Source: Peptoniphilus equinus (lineage in GTDB: Bacteria > Bacillota > Clostridia > Tissierellales > Peptoniphilaceae). Taken from it: a stretch of DNA of 64,000 nt. Of the stretch, positions 44,071-53,370 are shown piece after piece (positions within the stretch are counted from its first letter, which is position 1; every line of letters begins with the position of its first letter). Where the stretch lies: assembly GCF_027921445.1 (NCBI RefSeq), contig NZ_CP115667.1:1240001-1304000 (forward strand), given 5' to 3'. The notes below the pieces were generated by a model. That model did not search any database. It had not been told where the DNA came from and saw nothing but the letters and a program-made list of their open reading frames with translations. The translations under genes were made by a program, and so were the position numbers.

Positions 44071-45296
44071 AAAAAGCTCAGCTGTTCCCGGCCCATCGGA
44101 TCCAGCGCCCCCATAATCGTTTTAAGCTCCGCCTTACTGGTAAAACGGCTTCCTCGATAGACACCGTTCACAGTGATGAAATGCTTGGCCCGCTTCGTGG
44201 AAATTTTAAGCGCTTCTAACCCGTCATATGTCAGCGCCGCAAACTTGCGCGCCTGAATAATCCGCCGGGCATACGTCCGGCCGAACCCCGGCACGCGCAT
44301 GAGCTCCTCATATGTCGCCCGATTCACTTCAATAGGAAAGTTTTCTACATGTTCCACCGCCCAGTTGGCCTTGGGATCCAGCGCCAAATTAAAATTCGGT
44401 GTCCTCTCATTTAAAAGCTCCTGCGCGCTGAATCCATAAAATCGCAGCAGCCAGTCACCTTGATAAATCCGGTGTTCTCGAAGAAGAGGGGCTTTGGCAA
44501 TGCCTGCCGTGTACGGACTCTTCACCACCGGCACAAAAGCGGAGTAGTACACTCTCTTTAGCGCATAGTCTTTATAGAGCGACTCGGCACGGTTTAGAAT
44601 GTCCCTGTCATCTTCACCGCCGGCGCCGATAATCATCTGTGTCGTCTGACCTGCCGGGACAAACTTCGGCGTATGCTTTAACGTCTTTTTGGCATCAGCT
44701 GTAGCCACAAGCGCCCGGCTCACCTGACTCATGGGGCGCAAGATATCCGAGTACTTCTTGTCCGGAGCAAGCAGGGCCAGACTCCGCCGCGTGGGGAGCT
44801 CAATATTGACGCTCATGCGATCGATGAGATGTCCGAGACGATAGGTCAGCGCTTCACTGCATCCCGGAATGGCTTTCATGTGAATGTAGCCGTTAAAGCG
44901 ATACTCTTCTCTTAGCAAGCGTGCCACTTCAATAAGCTGCTCCATGGTGTAGTCGGGATTTCGCAGCACCCCCGAGCTCAAAAAGAGACCCTCAATATAA
45001 TTGCGCTTATAAAAATTCACCGTAAGCTCCGCCACTTCCCGAGGCGTAAAGGCCGCCCGAGGCGTGTCGTGACTGCGACGGTTGATACAATATTCGCAGT
45101 CGTAAATGCAGTGATTGGTATATAAAATTTTTAAAAGGGAAATGCACCGGCCGTCTTCACTCCAACTGTGACAGATACCGCTGATGTGGCCGTTGCCCAG
45201 TCCGCCTTTGTTTCGTCTCGAGGAGCCGCTGGAAGAACAGCTCACATCATACTTTGCCGCATCGGTTAAAATTTCCAATTTTTCATTGAGTTCCAT
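44067..45296 (-). CDS. TIGR03916-family radical SAM protein (putative DNA repair/modification)
   Basis: A 409-residue radical SAM enzyme. The cluster motif is TNHCIYDCEYCINR (CxxxCxxC, about residues 65-80). After the core (~55-290) the C-terminus has a helix-hairpin-helix-type segment MRVPGFGRTYARRIIQAR (~340-357), which suggests DNA binding. Spore-photoproduct-lyase-like or other DNA repair chemistry is suspected, but the substrate is unknown. I chose ATG 45296, 6 nt after AGGTG, over a GTG at 45305. Confidence 0.87.
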   Translation of the reverse strand: MELNEKLEILTDAAKYDVSCSSSGSSRRNKGGLGNGHISGICHSWSEDGRCISLLKILYTNHCIYDCEYCINRRSHDTPRAAFTPREVAELTVNFYKRNYIEGLFLSSGVLRNPDYTMEQLIEVARLLREEYRFNGYIHMKAIPGCSEALTYRLGHLIDRMSVNIELPTRRSLALLAPDKKYSDILRPMSQVSRALVATADAKKTLKHTPKFVPAGQTTQMIIGAGGEDDRDILNRAESLYKDYALKRVYYSAFVPVVKSPYTAGIAKAPLLREHRIYQGDWLLRFYGFSAQELLNERTPNFNLALDPKANWAVEHVENFPIEVNRATYEELMRVPGFGRTYARRIIQARKFAALTYDGLEALKISTKRAKHFITVNGVYRGSRFTSKAELKTIMGALDPMGREQLSFF

Positions 45297-45413
45297 AGTG
45301 TTCACCTGTGCTTAGCATACCACAAAAAAACCATTTTTGAAACATGCGTTCTTTTTATTTCGGGTATGTATTTTGTAACCACACTTGCTAACGCTACAAA
45401 AAAAGGAGGCCCT

Positions 45414-46586
45414 ATGGATCACAGTTTATCCAATTTAAAAATTTTAGACTTTACCACCCTCCTGCCCGGACCCTTCGCCACAGTCATGTTGGCGGACATG
45501 GGTGCCGAGGTGGTGCGGATCAGCTCCAAATCCCGGTACGATTTGGTCTTTGAATCCGGCGAGGCTCTGGACGATACCTTGACCGCTCCCGGCGCATGGC
45601 TGGGCCGGAACAAAAAAGCGCTGTCGCTGAATTTAAAAACGCCGGAAGCCGTGGCGATTGTCAAACGACTGATACAAGACTATGACATTCTCATCGAACA
45701 ATTTCGACCCGGCGTCATGGAGCGGCTGGGCCTTGGCTATGAGACGTTAAAAGCGCTAAACCCTCGTCTTATCTACGTCTCCATCACCGCCTACGGACAG
45801 ACCGGCCCCCTTAAGAACCGTGCAGCCCACGATATCAACTTCCTCGCTCGAAGCGGCATCATGCACGCCAGCGGACGAACAGCCTCAGGTCCGTCCCTGA
45901 TGAACACTCAAGTGGGTGATCTCGCCGGCGGCGCCCTCCACGGTATCATCGGACTTCTTAGCGCCGTCAACGAACGCCATGTCAGCGGTCTGGGTCAACA
46001 CGTGGACGTGGCCATGATCGATGCGCTGCTGCCTTTAAATACGTTGAGTGCTGTCAACTACCTTGCCGGCGGCGACGAGCCTCGGCGAGAAGGCGAACCC
46101 TTTAACGGTTCCAACCTTTATGACTTCTACGAGACGGCAGACGGCGAGTACCTCAGTGTCGCCCCTCTTGAACCGAAGTTTTTCAATCGCTTTTGCGAGC
46201 TTGTGCCTGTAGCCGGTTTAAAAGAAGCCGGTCCGTACACACGAGATCCCGAGCTGAAAGCATCCCTTCGCCGTCACTTTAAGGGCGAACCGCTCAGCTA
46301 CTGGACAGCGCTCTTTAAGGATGAAGACTGCTGTGTCGAACCGGTGCTGACTTTGGAGGAAGCGCTCTTCAATCCTCAAACCGAGGCAAGAGACATGGTG
46401 ACATCGTTGGACTACAACGGACGCACGATCAGACAAGTCGCCTGTCCGATTCACTTCTCACGCACTGACAACCGGTATGATCACATCGGCGAACCTGCCG
46501 GCAAAGACACCTACGACCTCTTAAGCGCCCTGGGATACAGTGCGACGACACTTCAAGCCTGGGACGACCAAGGTGTGTTTGACTAA
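45414..46586 (+). CDS. CaiB/BaiF-family (class III) CoA-transferase
   Basis: A 390-residue protein of the formyl-CoA transferase/alpha-methylacyl-CoA racemase family. Motifs: LDFTTLLPGPFATVMLADMG (~10-30), WLGRNKKALSLNLK (~60-73), GYGQTG-like AYGQTGPLKNRAAHDINF (~120-138; the Asp of AHDI matches the catalytic position) and later DVAMIDALLPL. The substrate could be a carnitine-like, bile-acid or 2-methyl acyl-CoA. AAAGGAGGCCCT precedes ATG 45414; a frame from 45366 lacks a site. Confidence 0.9.
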   Translation: MDHSLSNLKILDFTTLLPGPFATVMLADMGAEVVRISSKSRYDLVFESGEALDDTLTAPGAWLGRNKKALSLNLKTPEAVAIVKRLIQDYDILIEQFRPGVMERLGLGYETLKALNPRLIYVSITAYGQTGPLKNRAAHDINFLARSGIMHASGRTASGPSLMNTQVGDLAGGALHGIIGLLSAVNERHVSGLGQHVDVAMIDALLPLNTLSAVNYLAGGDEPRREGEPFNGSNLYDFYETADGEYLSVAPLEPKFFNRFCELVPVAGLKEAGPYTRDPELKASLRRHFKGEPLSYWTALFKDEDCCVEPVLTLEEALFNPQTEARDMVTSLDYNGRTIRQVACPIHFSRTDNRYDHIGEPAGKDTYDLLSALGYSATTLQAWDDQGVFD

Positions 46587-46623
46587 CGACGCCATATCAA
46601 ACATCCCCGAGCCACGTTTCTAT

Positions 46624-46656
46624 TAAAAAAACCGACCCAATGGGTCGGTTTTTTGA
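46624..46656. terminator. Bidirectional intrinsic terminator
   Basis: AAAACCGACCCA (46628-46639) pairs with 46641-46652, with T-runs on both strands, between converging genes. Confidence 0.9.
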
Positions 46657-46672
46657 TACCGTTCGTCGCCGA

Positions 46673-48637
46673 TTAATAGGAATACCATCCGTTCGGTTGA
46701 TACGAGTTGGTACGGGTCACGTTCATAACTTGAGTGACTCTACCTTGATAATCCAGCACGCCGGTGATTTCCAACACTTCACCTTGTCTAAAGGTGGTGT
46801 AGAGATCGCCTTGAAGATCAAACTGAGAGTAAGCGTTCAAGCGCGGGTTGTTGGAGCTTAAAATTTGCATGCTGTAGATATAGCCGGTAGCATTCGGTGT
46901 AGTTCCAGGGAAGGATATTTCACCATTATTGGTCCGAACGTTGAGCACTTTAGCTCGCACGATAAACTGATCGCTGCCGTTGGATTCCCGAATGACTGTA
47001 GCATAGTTGCCATTGCGTTCGACAACGACATAGCGATGCAACAGATTTTGCGGATTGTACTGATTGTTTAACAAGCCGCCCATTTCAAAACGGGTGGTGC
47101 TGTCCACATAGAAGCGTGTATCCATGCCGTTGCTGCGCACCGTCACTTCATAACTGTTCATGTAGCCGTTCCGTTGTACGTTGACGACTTGTCCGGCCAA
47201 TGTGGCGCCTTGGAAGTTGTCCACCGTCCCGGTGATGAGTTTATAGTTGGTGCTGAAGCTGACCTTTTGACCCACTCTCACGCCGTTAAATTGAGACGTA
47301 TTGCCATAGAACGGATTATAGTTATTGTACGTGTTGCCATAGAAAGTATAGTTCTTACCGTCTTGCAGCTTTAAGACAATGGTTTCCCGACCGTTGGTGT
47401 CCGCTTGTGAGATACTGACCACTTCGCCGTTAACACGACCGTTTCGCGGGAAAACTACCGCCGTTTTGACGGCGCCCTTAGCATCGGCACTGAAGAGAAT
47501 CATATCGTCCAGGTTCAATTGAGACGGTTGCGTCTCTACGCCGAGAACGTAGAGTTTTGCCCCTGATGCCATTTTAAAGTTACTGCTCATGGTTGTTGCG
47601 ATCGTCGTGGCCCCGGTGAGATCCATGGTCGTCGTGGCTTTAGTGTACTTGGCACTGAAACCGTCAGTCGTCCGGGAGGTGATATATCCGGCATAGTCTT
47701 GCGCGGAATTGACCACGTCCAGAGTGGTGATGACATTGCTGCGGGATGAGTTGGTGCTTGTCACATAGGTGATCTTCACGTCCTGATCCGCTTTAATATC
47801 ACTAAAGGCAATCGTCTTGCCATTTTCTTTGTAGACGGTTTTGCTGTCCACTTTCAGTTGCAGCTGTGTCTTGTCTTTCTTCTCAATGATAATGCTGTTG
47901 ATACCGTTGGCTTTCGTAGCGAGAACGACTGTCCCTTCCACTGTCGCCGTTTGACCTTCATCAGCTAAATAGTCATAGGACAGTTTGGTGATCTTAGCCA
48001 TTTCACTGCGGCGAATATAACGCGTACCTTCAAACTTGCCGTCGGATCCTGTCGATGCAAAGATGCCTGCTTTGACTAAGCTGGCCAGATAGCCTCGCGT
48101 CCCGGCAGGAATGCGGTCTTTGTCATCGTGACGAAGGAGCGACTGATCGCCGTTGGCATCCAGACCCAGTCCCCGTCCGAAATAGACGGCAATCGAGTTG
48201 CGATCCGGATGAATTTTGCCTTCGCTTTCCACAAAGAATTTTTTGTCTGCCATTTCAGACAGTTCACCGGTGGTGACCACGCCTTTGGAGAGTGCATAAG
48301 CCACAGCATCTTCTGCCCATGACGCAATGCCTGCTGCACGGATGTTGCTGCTGTACTTACTGCGAGCCTCGGACAATTCCGACGCAGACGGATTGTTGAG
48401 TTCTTTAATGAGCTCCAACGTTTCTTCCACGCTCACAGAATTATCCGGTCTGAACGTATCATCGCCGTAACCTTTGATGATCCCTTGGTCACTAAGTGTG
48501 TCTATATATGAGTATGCCCAGCTGTAAGGACCATCCTTTGTTACGTCTTTAAAGGTTTTTGCTTGAAGTGCACTTGGCATCAGCACAACGGCTGTCAATG
48601 CCACTGCCAAAGTTTTTTTCATGTGAATGGATTGCAT
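46673..48637 (-). CDS. S-layer-homology-domain surface protein
   Basis: A 654-residue exported protein. Residues 1-26 form a signal peptide (KKTLAVALTAVVLMPSALQA). Residues ~27-225 hold about three SLH modules (FKDVTKDGPYSWAYSYIDTL, GYGDDTFRPDNSVSVEE; WAEDAVAYALSKGVVT; RYIRRSEMAKITKLSYDY), which anchor proteins to wall polysaccharide. The rest (~230-654) is a run of beta-rich repeats with many Asn/Tyr/Gly near 420-440 (NTYNNYNPFYGNTSQFNG). AAAGGAGG precedes ATG 48637. This is probably a major surface protein. Confidence 0.88.
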   Translation of the reverse strand: MQSIHMKKTLAVALTAVVLMPSALQAKTFKDVTKDGPYSWAYSYIDTLSDQGIIKGYGDDTFRPDNSVSVEETLELIKELNNPSASELSEARSKYSSNIRAAGIASWAEDAVAYALSKGVVTTGELSEMADKKFFVESEGKIHPDRNSIAVYFGRGLGLDANGDQSLLRHDDKDRIPAGTRGYLASLVKAGIFASTGSDGKFEGTRYIRRSEMAKITKLSYDYLADEGQTATVEGTVVLATKANGINSIIIEKKDKTQLQLKVDSKTVYKENGKTIAFSDIKADQDVKITYVTSTNSSRSNVITTLDVVNSAQDYAGYITSRTTDGFSAKYTKATTTMDLTGATTIATTMSSNFKMASGAKLYVLGVETQPSQLNLDDMILFSADAKGAVKTAVVFPRNGRVNGEVVSISQADTNGRETIVLKLQDGKNYTFYGNTYNNYNPFYGNTSQFNGVRVGQKVSFSTNYKLITGTVDNFQGATLAGQVVNVQRNGYMNSYEVTVRSNGMDTRFYVDSTTRFEMGGLLNNQYNPQNLLHRYVVVERNGNYATVIRESNGSDQFIVRAKVLNVRTNNGEISFPGTTPNATGYIYSMQILSSNNPRLNAYSQFDLQGDLYTTFRQGEVLEITGVLDYQGRVTQVMNVTRTNSYQPNGWYSY

Positions 48638-48660
48638 AGTAACCTCCTTTTTATGCTTCT

Positions 48661-48666
48661 ATTATA
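48661..48666 (-). promoter_or_regulatory. -10 element for the SLH gene
   Basis: On the complement TGC-TATAAT, an extended -10, lies 24 nt before the SLH gene start. The -35 is weak. Confidence 0.5.
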
Positions 48667-48781
48667 GCATATCCGCTTTTTTGAAATGTTACAGTATTAT
48701 TAAGAAGTGGTTCCAAAGTGACAGCAGTCTGTAAATAGGGTAAACTATAACTAATTATGAAATCTTTTTTGAGGTGACAAC

Positions 48782-50317
48782 ATGAGATACTTACCTATCA
48801 GTTTGGATACGAAAGAGCGCAACGCGCTGGTCCTTGGCGGAGGCCTTTTGGCATTCGGCCGCATCAAAGATCTGTTGGCGACGGATTACCAAGTCTACGC
48901 CATTAACGAGTCTTTTGTCGAAGATATTAAAAAATTGGACGACAACCCTCAGCTCCATTTAAAAGAGCTCGTCCTCGACGACAGCTTTGAATTCTTCGGC
49001 TATGACTTTTTAGTCATTGCCACGTCCAATTTTGAATTGAACAATACGTTAGAGGACAAAGCCATGAAGAAAAACCTCCTCTACGAGCGTTGTGATGTGA
49101 CCCACGACTCTACCGCACGGATGAACACAGTCGTTAAAAATGACGTCCTCTCCGTGGCCCTTTTGGATAACACCACCAACCCTGTCATCACAAAGATTAT
49201 TGAAAAAGATGTCAAAGAACTTCTGGACAGTTACGATGCTGAAAAAATTACCATTCTCAATGCCATCCGCGGTGAGCTGCTGCGCAAGAATGCGCCGAAC
49301 ATCGACGCCACTATTGAGAAGCTCTACTATGAAGAAAAGATTACGGCGAAGGACTTCTATCACGAGCTGACCGAGGACGCCGTCTCCACATCTGAGACAG
49401 AAACGCCAAAGGTCGACGTCGAACCGGTGCCCGACGACGTGGCTGAAGCCATGAAGGAAGACATTATCAACACTTCCGGTGCCCTCTATAAAGAGAAAGA
49501 AGCCTTGGAACACGACGCCGAGCATGACGAAGCGTCTCAGACCGCGACGCCTGAGCTTCATGAGCCGCCAGCCTATCAAACCACCCTCCGCTCACAACCG
49601 GAAGATGTAGCGTCAACGGAGATTCCCATCACCGATTACAAGATGCCACAAGCCACGACGACCTTTGACGACACCGCCTATACGGTAACGACACAAACCG
49701 GTGATGCCCCGCTCTTTGTGGGTGCTGAACCTCTTGAGCTTTCTGAGGACACCGATGCAGCATTTGAAGCCCGCCGCCGTGAACGTCTGGCCCGCCGGGA
49801 AAAGAAACATCGTCGCCACACTGCAACCGTTACACCACCAAGCACACCCCACGACCCGTCAGCTAAGAAAGACAAAAGCCTTGGCACCAGTTTAAAAGAA
49901 CTCTTCGGATTTGGCGATGACGACGAAACCGACACACCGACTCACCTCGACAAGCCAGTACCGCCAACCTCCCAACCGAACCCCGCAGATGAACCTGTCA
50001 TGCCGTCAAGCTCTGTACACCGTGACAGTCTTCTTGACGCTGAGCCTACGCCAACGGAGCAGCCTCTGGAAGTGGATACCTTCGGTATCAAGCCGCCACA
50101 TCCGGCCTCTCGCCGTACCATGTCCGATTTTATCTCCGAAGGCGAAGCGTCGAAACACCACCAAGACGCTCACGTCGAAAATCCAACGCCGTCCTTTAGA
50201 GAGCGGTTCACCACAGAAAGTATGGAACACACTTTTGATGATGCCAAATCCAAATTCAAAGGCTCTTGGGCCAAGTTCCGAAAATCCATCGGTATCGGCG
50301 ATGACAACGATAAATAA
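48782..50317 (+). CDS. Siroheme-synthase-like Rossmann domain with long disordered tail
   Basis: A 511-residue protein. Residues ~1-190 look like the NAD-binding precorrin-2 dehydrogenase/ferrochelatase part of CysG/Met8: MRYLPISLDTKERNALVLGG (with the GGGLLAFGR loop), DFLVIATSNFELNN (~77-90), then SVALLDNTTNPVITKIIEKDV. The following ~320 residues are Pro/Thr/Glu/Asp-rich and probably disordered, broken by a basic patch (RRRERLARREKKHRR, ~330-345) and ending in an amphipathic stretch (FRERFTTESMEHTFDDAKSK). No siroheme genes lie nearby, so a siroheme role is unsupported. GAGGTGACAAC precedes the ATG. Such a fusion is unknown to me. Confidence 0.7.
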   Translation: MRYLPISLDTKERNALVLGGGLLAFGRIKDLLATDYQVYAINESFVEDIKKLDDNPQLHLKELVLDDSFEFFGYDFLVIATSNFELNNTLEDKAMKKNLLYERCDVTHDSTARMNTVVKNDVLSVALLDNTTNPVITKIIEKDVKELLDSYDAEKITILNAIRGELLRKNAPNIDATIEKLYYEEKITAKDFYHELTEDAVSTSETETPKVDVEPVPDDVAEAMKEDIINTSGALYKEKEALEHDAEHDEASQTATPELHEPPAYQTTLRSQPEDVASTEIPITDYKMPQATTTFDDTAYTVTTQTGDAPLFVGAEPLELSEDTDAAFEARRRERLARREKKHRRHTATVTPPSTPHDPSAKKDKSLGTSLKELFGFGDDDETDTPTHLDKPVPPTSQPNPADEPVMPSSSVHRDSLLDAEPTPTEQPLEVDTFGIKPPHPASRRTMSDFISEGEASKHHQDAHVENPTPSFRERFTTESMEHTFDDAKSKFKGSWAKFRKSIGIGDDNDK

Positions 50318-50322
50318 AACAC

Positions 50323-50356
50323 TAAAAAAGAGATAGGTCATGCTATCTCTTTTTTA
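50323..50356 (+). terminator. Intrinsic terminator
   Basis: AAAAAGAGATAG (50325-50336) pairs with CTATCTCTTTTT (50343-50354). It ends the 48782 gene. Confidence 0.88.
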
Positions 50357-50559
50357 GTAGACTTAAATTTACACGCTACGTGCAACCTTAAAACAAAACC
50401 TTAACCTACTACAGAAATTATGCTAAGCAAAAAATCTCTGGTTAGGCCGAGGTTTGCGTTTAGCCTTAGTATTAAAACCAATGGTAAAGTTTACGATCCA
50501 TTTCAAAAACAGCGGAATGTGTTATTCTGTTTAAATATCTTCCAGATAAAATCCCGGAG
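50357..50559. other. AT-rich stretch with no intact gene
   Basis: About 200 nt. A frame fragment (GKVYDPFQKQRNVLF) is visible near 50480-50530 but is broken. It could be the remains of the 5' part of the 50560 gene. Confidence 0.3.
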
Positions 50560-50898
50560 ATGATTACACAACTTAATATAACAGATGTAGACCTTTATAA
50601 TCTGAGTATTATCGGGGAGAATGTTTACATTACGAGCGAGGACGATGAGTTTCTCTGCTACTATCCAGAAAATTTTAGATTTTCCAAGAACCCCAATAAA
50701 AGTGTAACTATGATAGCGGACGGAAAATTATATCTGTCTGACTGGGTAGAAGAAGGCTGGGACAATGGAAACGACTGTGCAACCGAAGAATATAAATATT
50801 ATGAAAAAGTGATTGTGAGAGATTTTAATGGAACTGTTTTATCAGAGACGCTCGGTTGCTTGCAACAGCGCCCAGATGGAACATGGTGGATAGCCTAG
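50560..50898 (+). CDS. Hypothetical acidic protein, accessory island
   Basis: A 112-residue protein with no recognised family. It reads as a beta-rich, acidic small protein (SIIGENVYITSEDDEFLCYY, GTWWIA end). CCCGGAG precedes the ATG. The same frame is open upstream to about 50490 (KYLPDKIPEM just before it), so the gene may once have been longer. Its size and neighbours (lipoprotein, small stopped gene) resemble immunity-gene islands. Confidence 0.45.
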   Translation: MITQLNITDVDLYNLSIIGENVYITSEDDEFLCYYPENFRFSKNPNKSVTMIADGKLYLSDWVEEGWDNGNDCATEEYKYYEKVIVRDFNGTVLSETLGCLQQRPDGTWWIA

Positions 50899-51014
50899 AA
50901 TTAATAAATATCCATAAGAAAAATTATGCGCATCATAATCACTGACAGTTGCCTATGTGAAGCAGTATACTTTGGTTAGTCGAAGCTAATCGAAGGGAGA
51001 AGAACTTTAATTGG

Positions 51015-51222
51015 TGGTTTTTTATTTTTAGGTGGAGTTATAGGCGTTAGTATTATGTTTGCAGTTGCGGCAATCAATCCAGTAGATAGTTGGATTACTC
51101 CGCCAGGAAGATATATTTACACTATGTTAGATAGGGCATTGTGGTTTCCAGCAATAATTTTTTTATTTGTTCTCATCCTTGGAGCGGTTATTCTTGTGTG
51201 TGACTACAAGAATAACCAATGA
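51015..51222 (+). pseudogene. Small two-helix membrane protein without a normal start
   Basis: The frame reads IGGFLFLGGVIGVSIMFAVA, a soluble loop (PVDSWITPPGRYIYTMLD) and a second membrane helix (WFPAIIFLFVLILGAVIL), ending KNNQ-stop. No ATG/GTG/TTG lies in frame before the first helix. AGGGAGAAG precedes a TTA-ATT instead, so the start codon seems to be lost. Confidence 0.4.
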
Positions 51223-51272
51223 AGAAAAAGTTGAAGTAAAAAAATGAAAATCAGGATTAGAGGCGGTAAGGT

Positions 51273-51650
51273 ATGAAAAAGATAGTAAGTCTATTTATGT
51301 TATCAATTTGTATGATGGGATTGGCTGCGTGTAACGATACTACCGATACTTTGCATTTAGGAGTAAATGCTGCTATTGCAGAGCTTGATACAGAAAGGTT
51401 GCAAATCACTGTAAACGGTACAGATGCAGATAGCTTTTTAGGAGAAGGATGCGTTATTTCTTGTGATGATATTCCTATGATTTATTACAATTACAAAAGT
51501 GGTGAAGTGAAGCAGATTTCGATTCAAGACTTACAAGTGGGTGATAACATTATTTTGGGAATAAGAGATTCCGAAATAAATCATTTCCTTGATGATAAAG
51601 GTACGTTGAACATCGAACAATTACAATTAGGGACCCAAAGGCTTAATTAA
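51273..51650 (+). CDS. Small lipoprotein
   Basis: A 125-residue lipoprotein: signal peptide MKKIVSLFMLSICMMGLAAC with the lipobox LAAC (Cys20). The mature part is a small beta domain (LQITVNGTDADSFLGEG, KQISIQDLQVGDNIILGI). No named family. GGCGGTAAGGT precedes the ATG. It sits in an AT-rich accessory patch. Confidence 0.6.
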   Translation: MKKIVSLFMLSICMMGLAACNDTTDTLHLGVNAAIAELDTERLQITVNGTDADSFLGEGCVISCDDIPMIYYNYKSGEVKQISIQDLQVGDNIILGIRDSEINHFLDDKGTLNIEQLQLGTQRLN

Positions 51651-51672
51651 ATTAGAATTTATGGAGGTATAC

Positions 51673-51864
51673 ATGAGAAAATAATTTGAAATAAAGGGTT
51701 GTGTTGAGGTGTCACCAGAAGTGACAGAAGATGAATTTTGGAGAGAGTTTATCGGCTTTGTAGAGTCTACCGGCTGGAGTTTTGGCGGTGGGATTACCGA
51801 AATCCAAGATGGCTACTATATTTTGTCCAACAGAAGCAGTGGTTCTTCTGCGTTGGATGATTAA
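51673..51864 (+). pseudogene. Small hypothetical gene with TAA at codon 4
   Basis: ATG AGA AAA TAA, then an open frame: FEIKGCVEVSPEVTEDEF, FVESTGWSFGGGITE, GYYILSNRS. GGAGGTATAC precedes the ATG. The rest of the frame resembles a common small protein of Firmicutes islands (the FVES-x-GW-x-FGGG pattern), so one codon change has stopped it. No in-frame start downstream would spare much of it. Confidence 0.6.
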
Positions 51865-51944
51865 AACAGCTTTACAATTTACGGTTTATCGGGGAGATAG
51901 CAAATCCAGTCAGGCCAGTTAACAGTCAAGATTAACGGCGCATA

Positions 51945-52345
51945 AATTCGCCACCGTTGACAGTCCCGCCGCCTTTGCTGATGGGTAATCAAGGCGAGAA
52001 AGCCCTAAAACGGCTTCCCGCCCATTTCAGTTTTTTATGGAAGTGCAGCTACACGTTCGGGACAATTTGTCCCGAAGTCCAGCGTGGAACGAAAGACGGG
52101 GTGCCATATACACCCTATCTGCTGATGAAAACAGCCCTGCACTTGCGGCTCCACGCCACGCAATTACAGCACTGTTTTCCTGCCGCTCCAAATGCCCTTG
52201 CCCTCCCCGGCAGCAACGACATTTTCACGGCAACGCCGACAGAGCGTATAACACACTACACTTTGCAAGCAAAGTCGTGTGCCAAGGGGCAAGCCCCTTT
52301 GGAAACCCCGGACAACAAAACAGGCTGAATATCTCGCACTTCCCC
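51945..52345. mobile_element. ICE remnant with oriT-like hairpins
   Basis: A GC-richer block inside AT-rich DNA. It carries ACTTTGC-AA-GCAAAGT (52260-52275) and GGGGC-AA-GCCCC (52286-52297) followed by TTTGGAAACCCC. From memory this motif pair is typical of the mobilization/oriT region of Tn1549-like conjugative elements. No intact gene is left: frames across it have no ribosome site. Both flanks are unrelated, so it is probably a deletion scar. Confidence 0.4.
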
Positions 52346-52497
52346 GGTGCTTGATACTCAGCCTTTATTTGTTGTCAGCAGCCCCCGTTTCGTGGTCTGC
52401 GTGTAGTTCCTTGTAAACTGACCTAAATCATCTTACAGCATGTAAATCAATTTCCGTTATACTGAAAGAACTCATAACTACTACCTAACTATTGAAC
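52346..52497. other. Short stretch with no gene
   Basis: Holds no supported gene. It joins the ICE-like block to the M23 gene remnant. Confidence 0.3.
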
Positions 52498-53370
52498 TTA
52501 GTTATTCGAAACAGTTTGACCTCGATGGATATACTGACACCTATCACGATGTGTTTTTTCTTCCGGCAAAACTCTGTCATCATACTGACTATGATTTACA
52601 GTTTCTGCTATTTGTAAATTTTCAAAACAAATTGGTATGCCCGAAGAAAAGATAAAACTCTCTTTATTTTGTATTTGAAAGTGAAAATGCGGCTCTGTAG
52701 TATTGCCTGAATTCCCACATAGTGCTATTTTTTGTCCTCGTTTAACTTTTTCATTTTCTTTGACGACGATACTATGTGGTTTTAAATGTCCGAAAAATGA
52801 ATACTCGTTATCCTCATGTTTGATAATAATATAGTTCCCTGCCAAATTTTTTACTAAAGGATCCGTTTCATTGTTTTTCATAATACTTGAATCTTTTTGA
52901 TGATTATAAATTTTCACAATCATACCATCAGCAGGAGCTAAAATGTCTTCCTCATAACAATAATATGAATTTAAATCCATTGGATCTCCTGAGTAGCTTT
53001 TTCCATTTTGATCCAACTTAATGAAGTCATAAGCATATCTTTGTCAATTAATAGACCACGAATGAGACAATGGCTTGGTTACCCCTCCATTTATTACAAC
53101 CCACTTACCTTTGAAGGGAAGAGAATACTTTATTTTCCCATTATAATGCTCTAAGCTGGGTACCGGCTTATCAATAATAGGTGTTATGAGCATTGATAGT
53201 GATTGTTCAAGTAACTGTATAGTTACGGGAAGTTTCAAAAGTAATTCTAAAATGGCAAATAACCAAAATAACCATAAGATTTTCCAAATTAAATGATCTG
53301 ATATAAAAATCGGAAGTCCTAATAAGCCAAGCCATTTTAGTTTCTCTATAATTTTAATAAATTTTCTCAT
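52498..53370 (-). pseudogene. M23 metallopeptidase with in-frame TGA
   Basis: One frame from ATG 53370 to 52498, broken only by TGA at 53044-53046. The N-terminal ~70 residues hold two membrane helices (LGLLGLPIFISDHLIWKILW and a following hydrophobic stretch). Then come LPFKGKWVVINGGVTKP and SHSWSIN-stop-QRYAYDFIKLD, with the first zinc motif (His...Asp) straddling the stop. Later motifs GHLKPHS and EPHFHFQIQ (HxH) are intact. Intact protein would be a membrane-bound LytM-type endopeptidase. Without readthrough only the membrane part is made. Confidence 0.75.

Noticed and set aside
52037-52354. Frames in the GC-rich block after the stopped gene
   Set aside because: No start signal, and composition follows hairpin DNA of an oriT-like region.
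53044-53046. TGA in the M23 gene as a selenocysteine codon
   Set aside because: The position is not a Cys in the family, and I see no SECIS-like hairpin directly after it.
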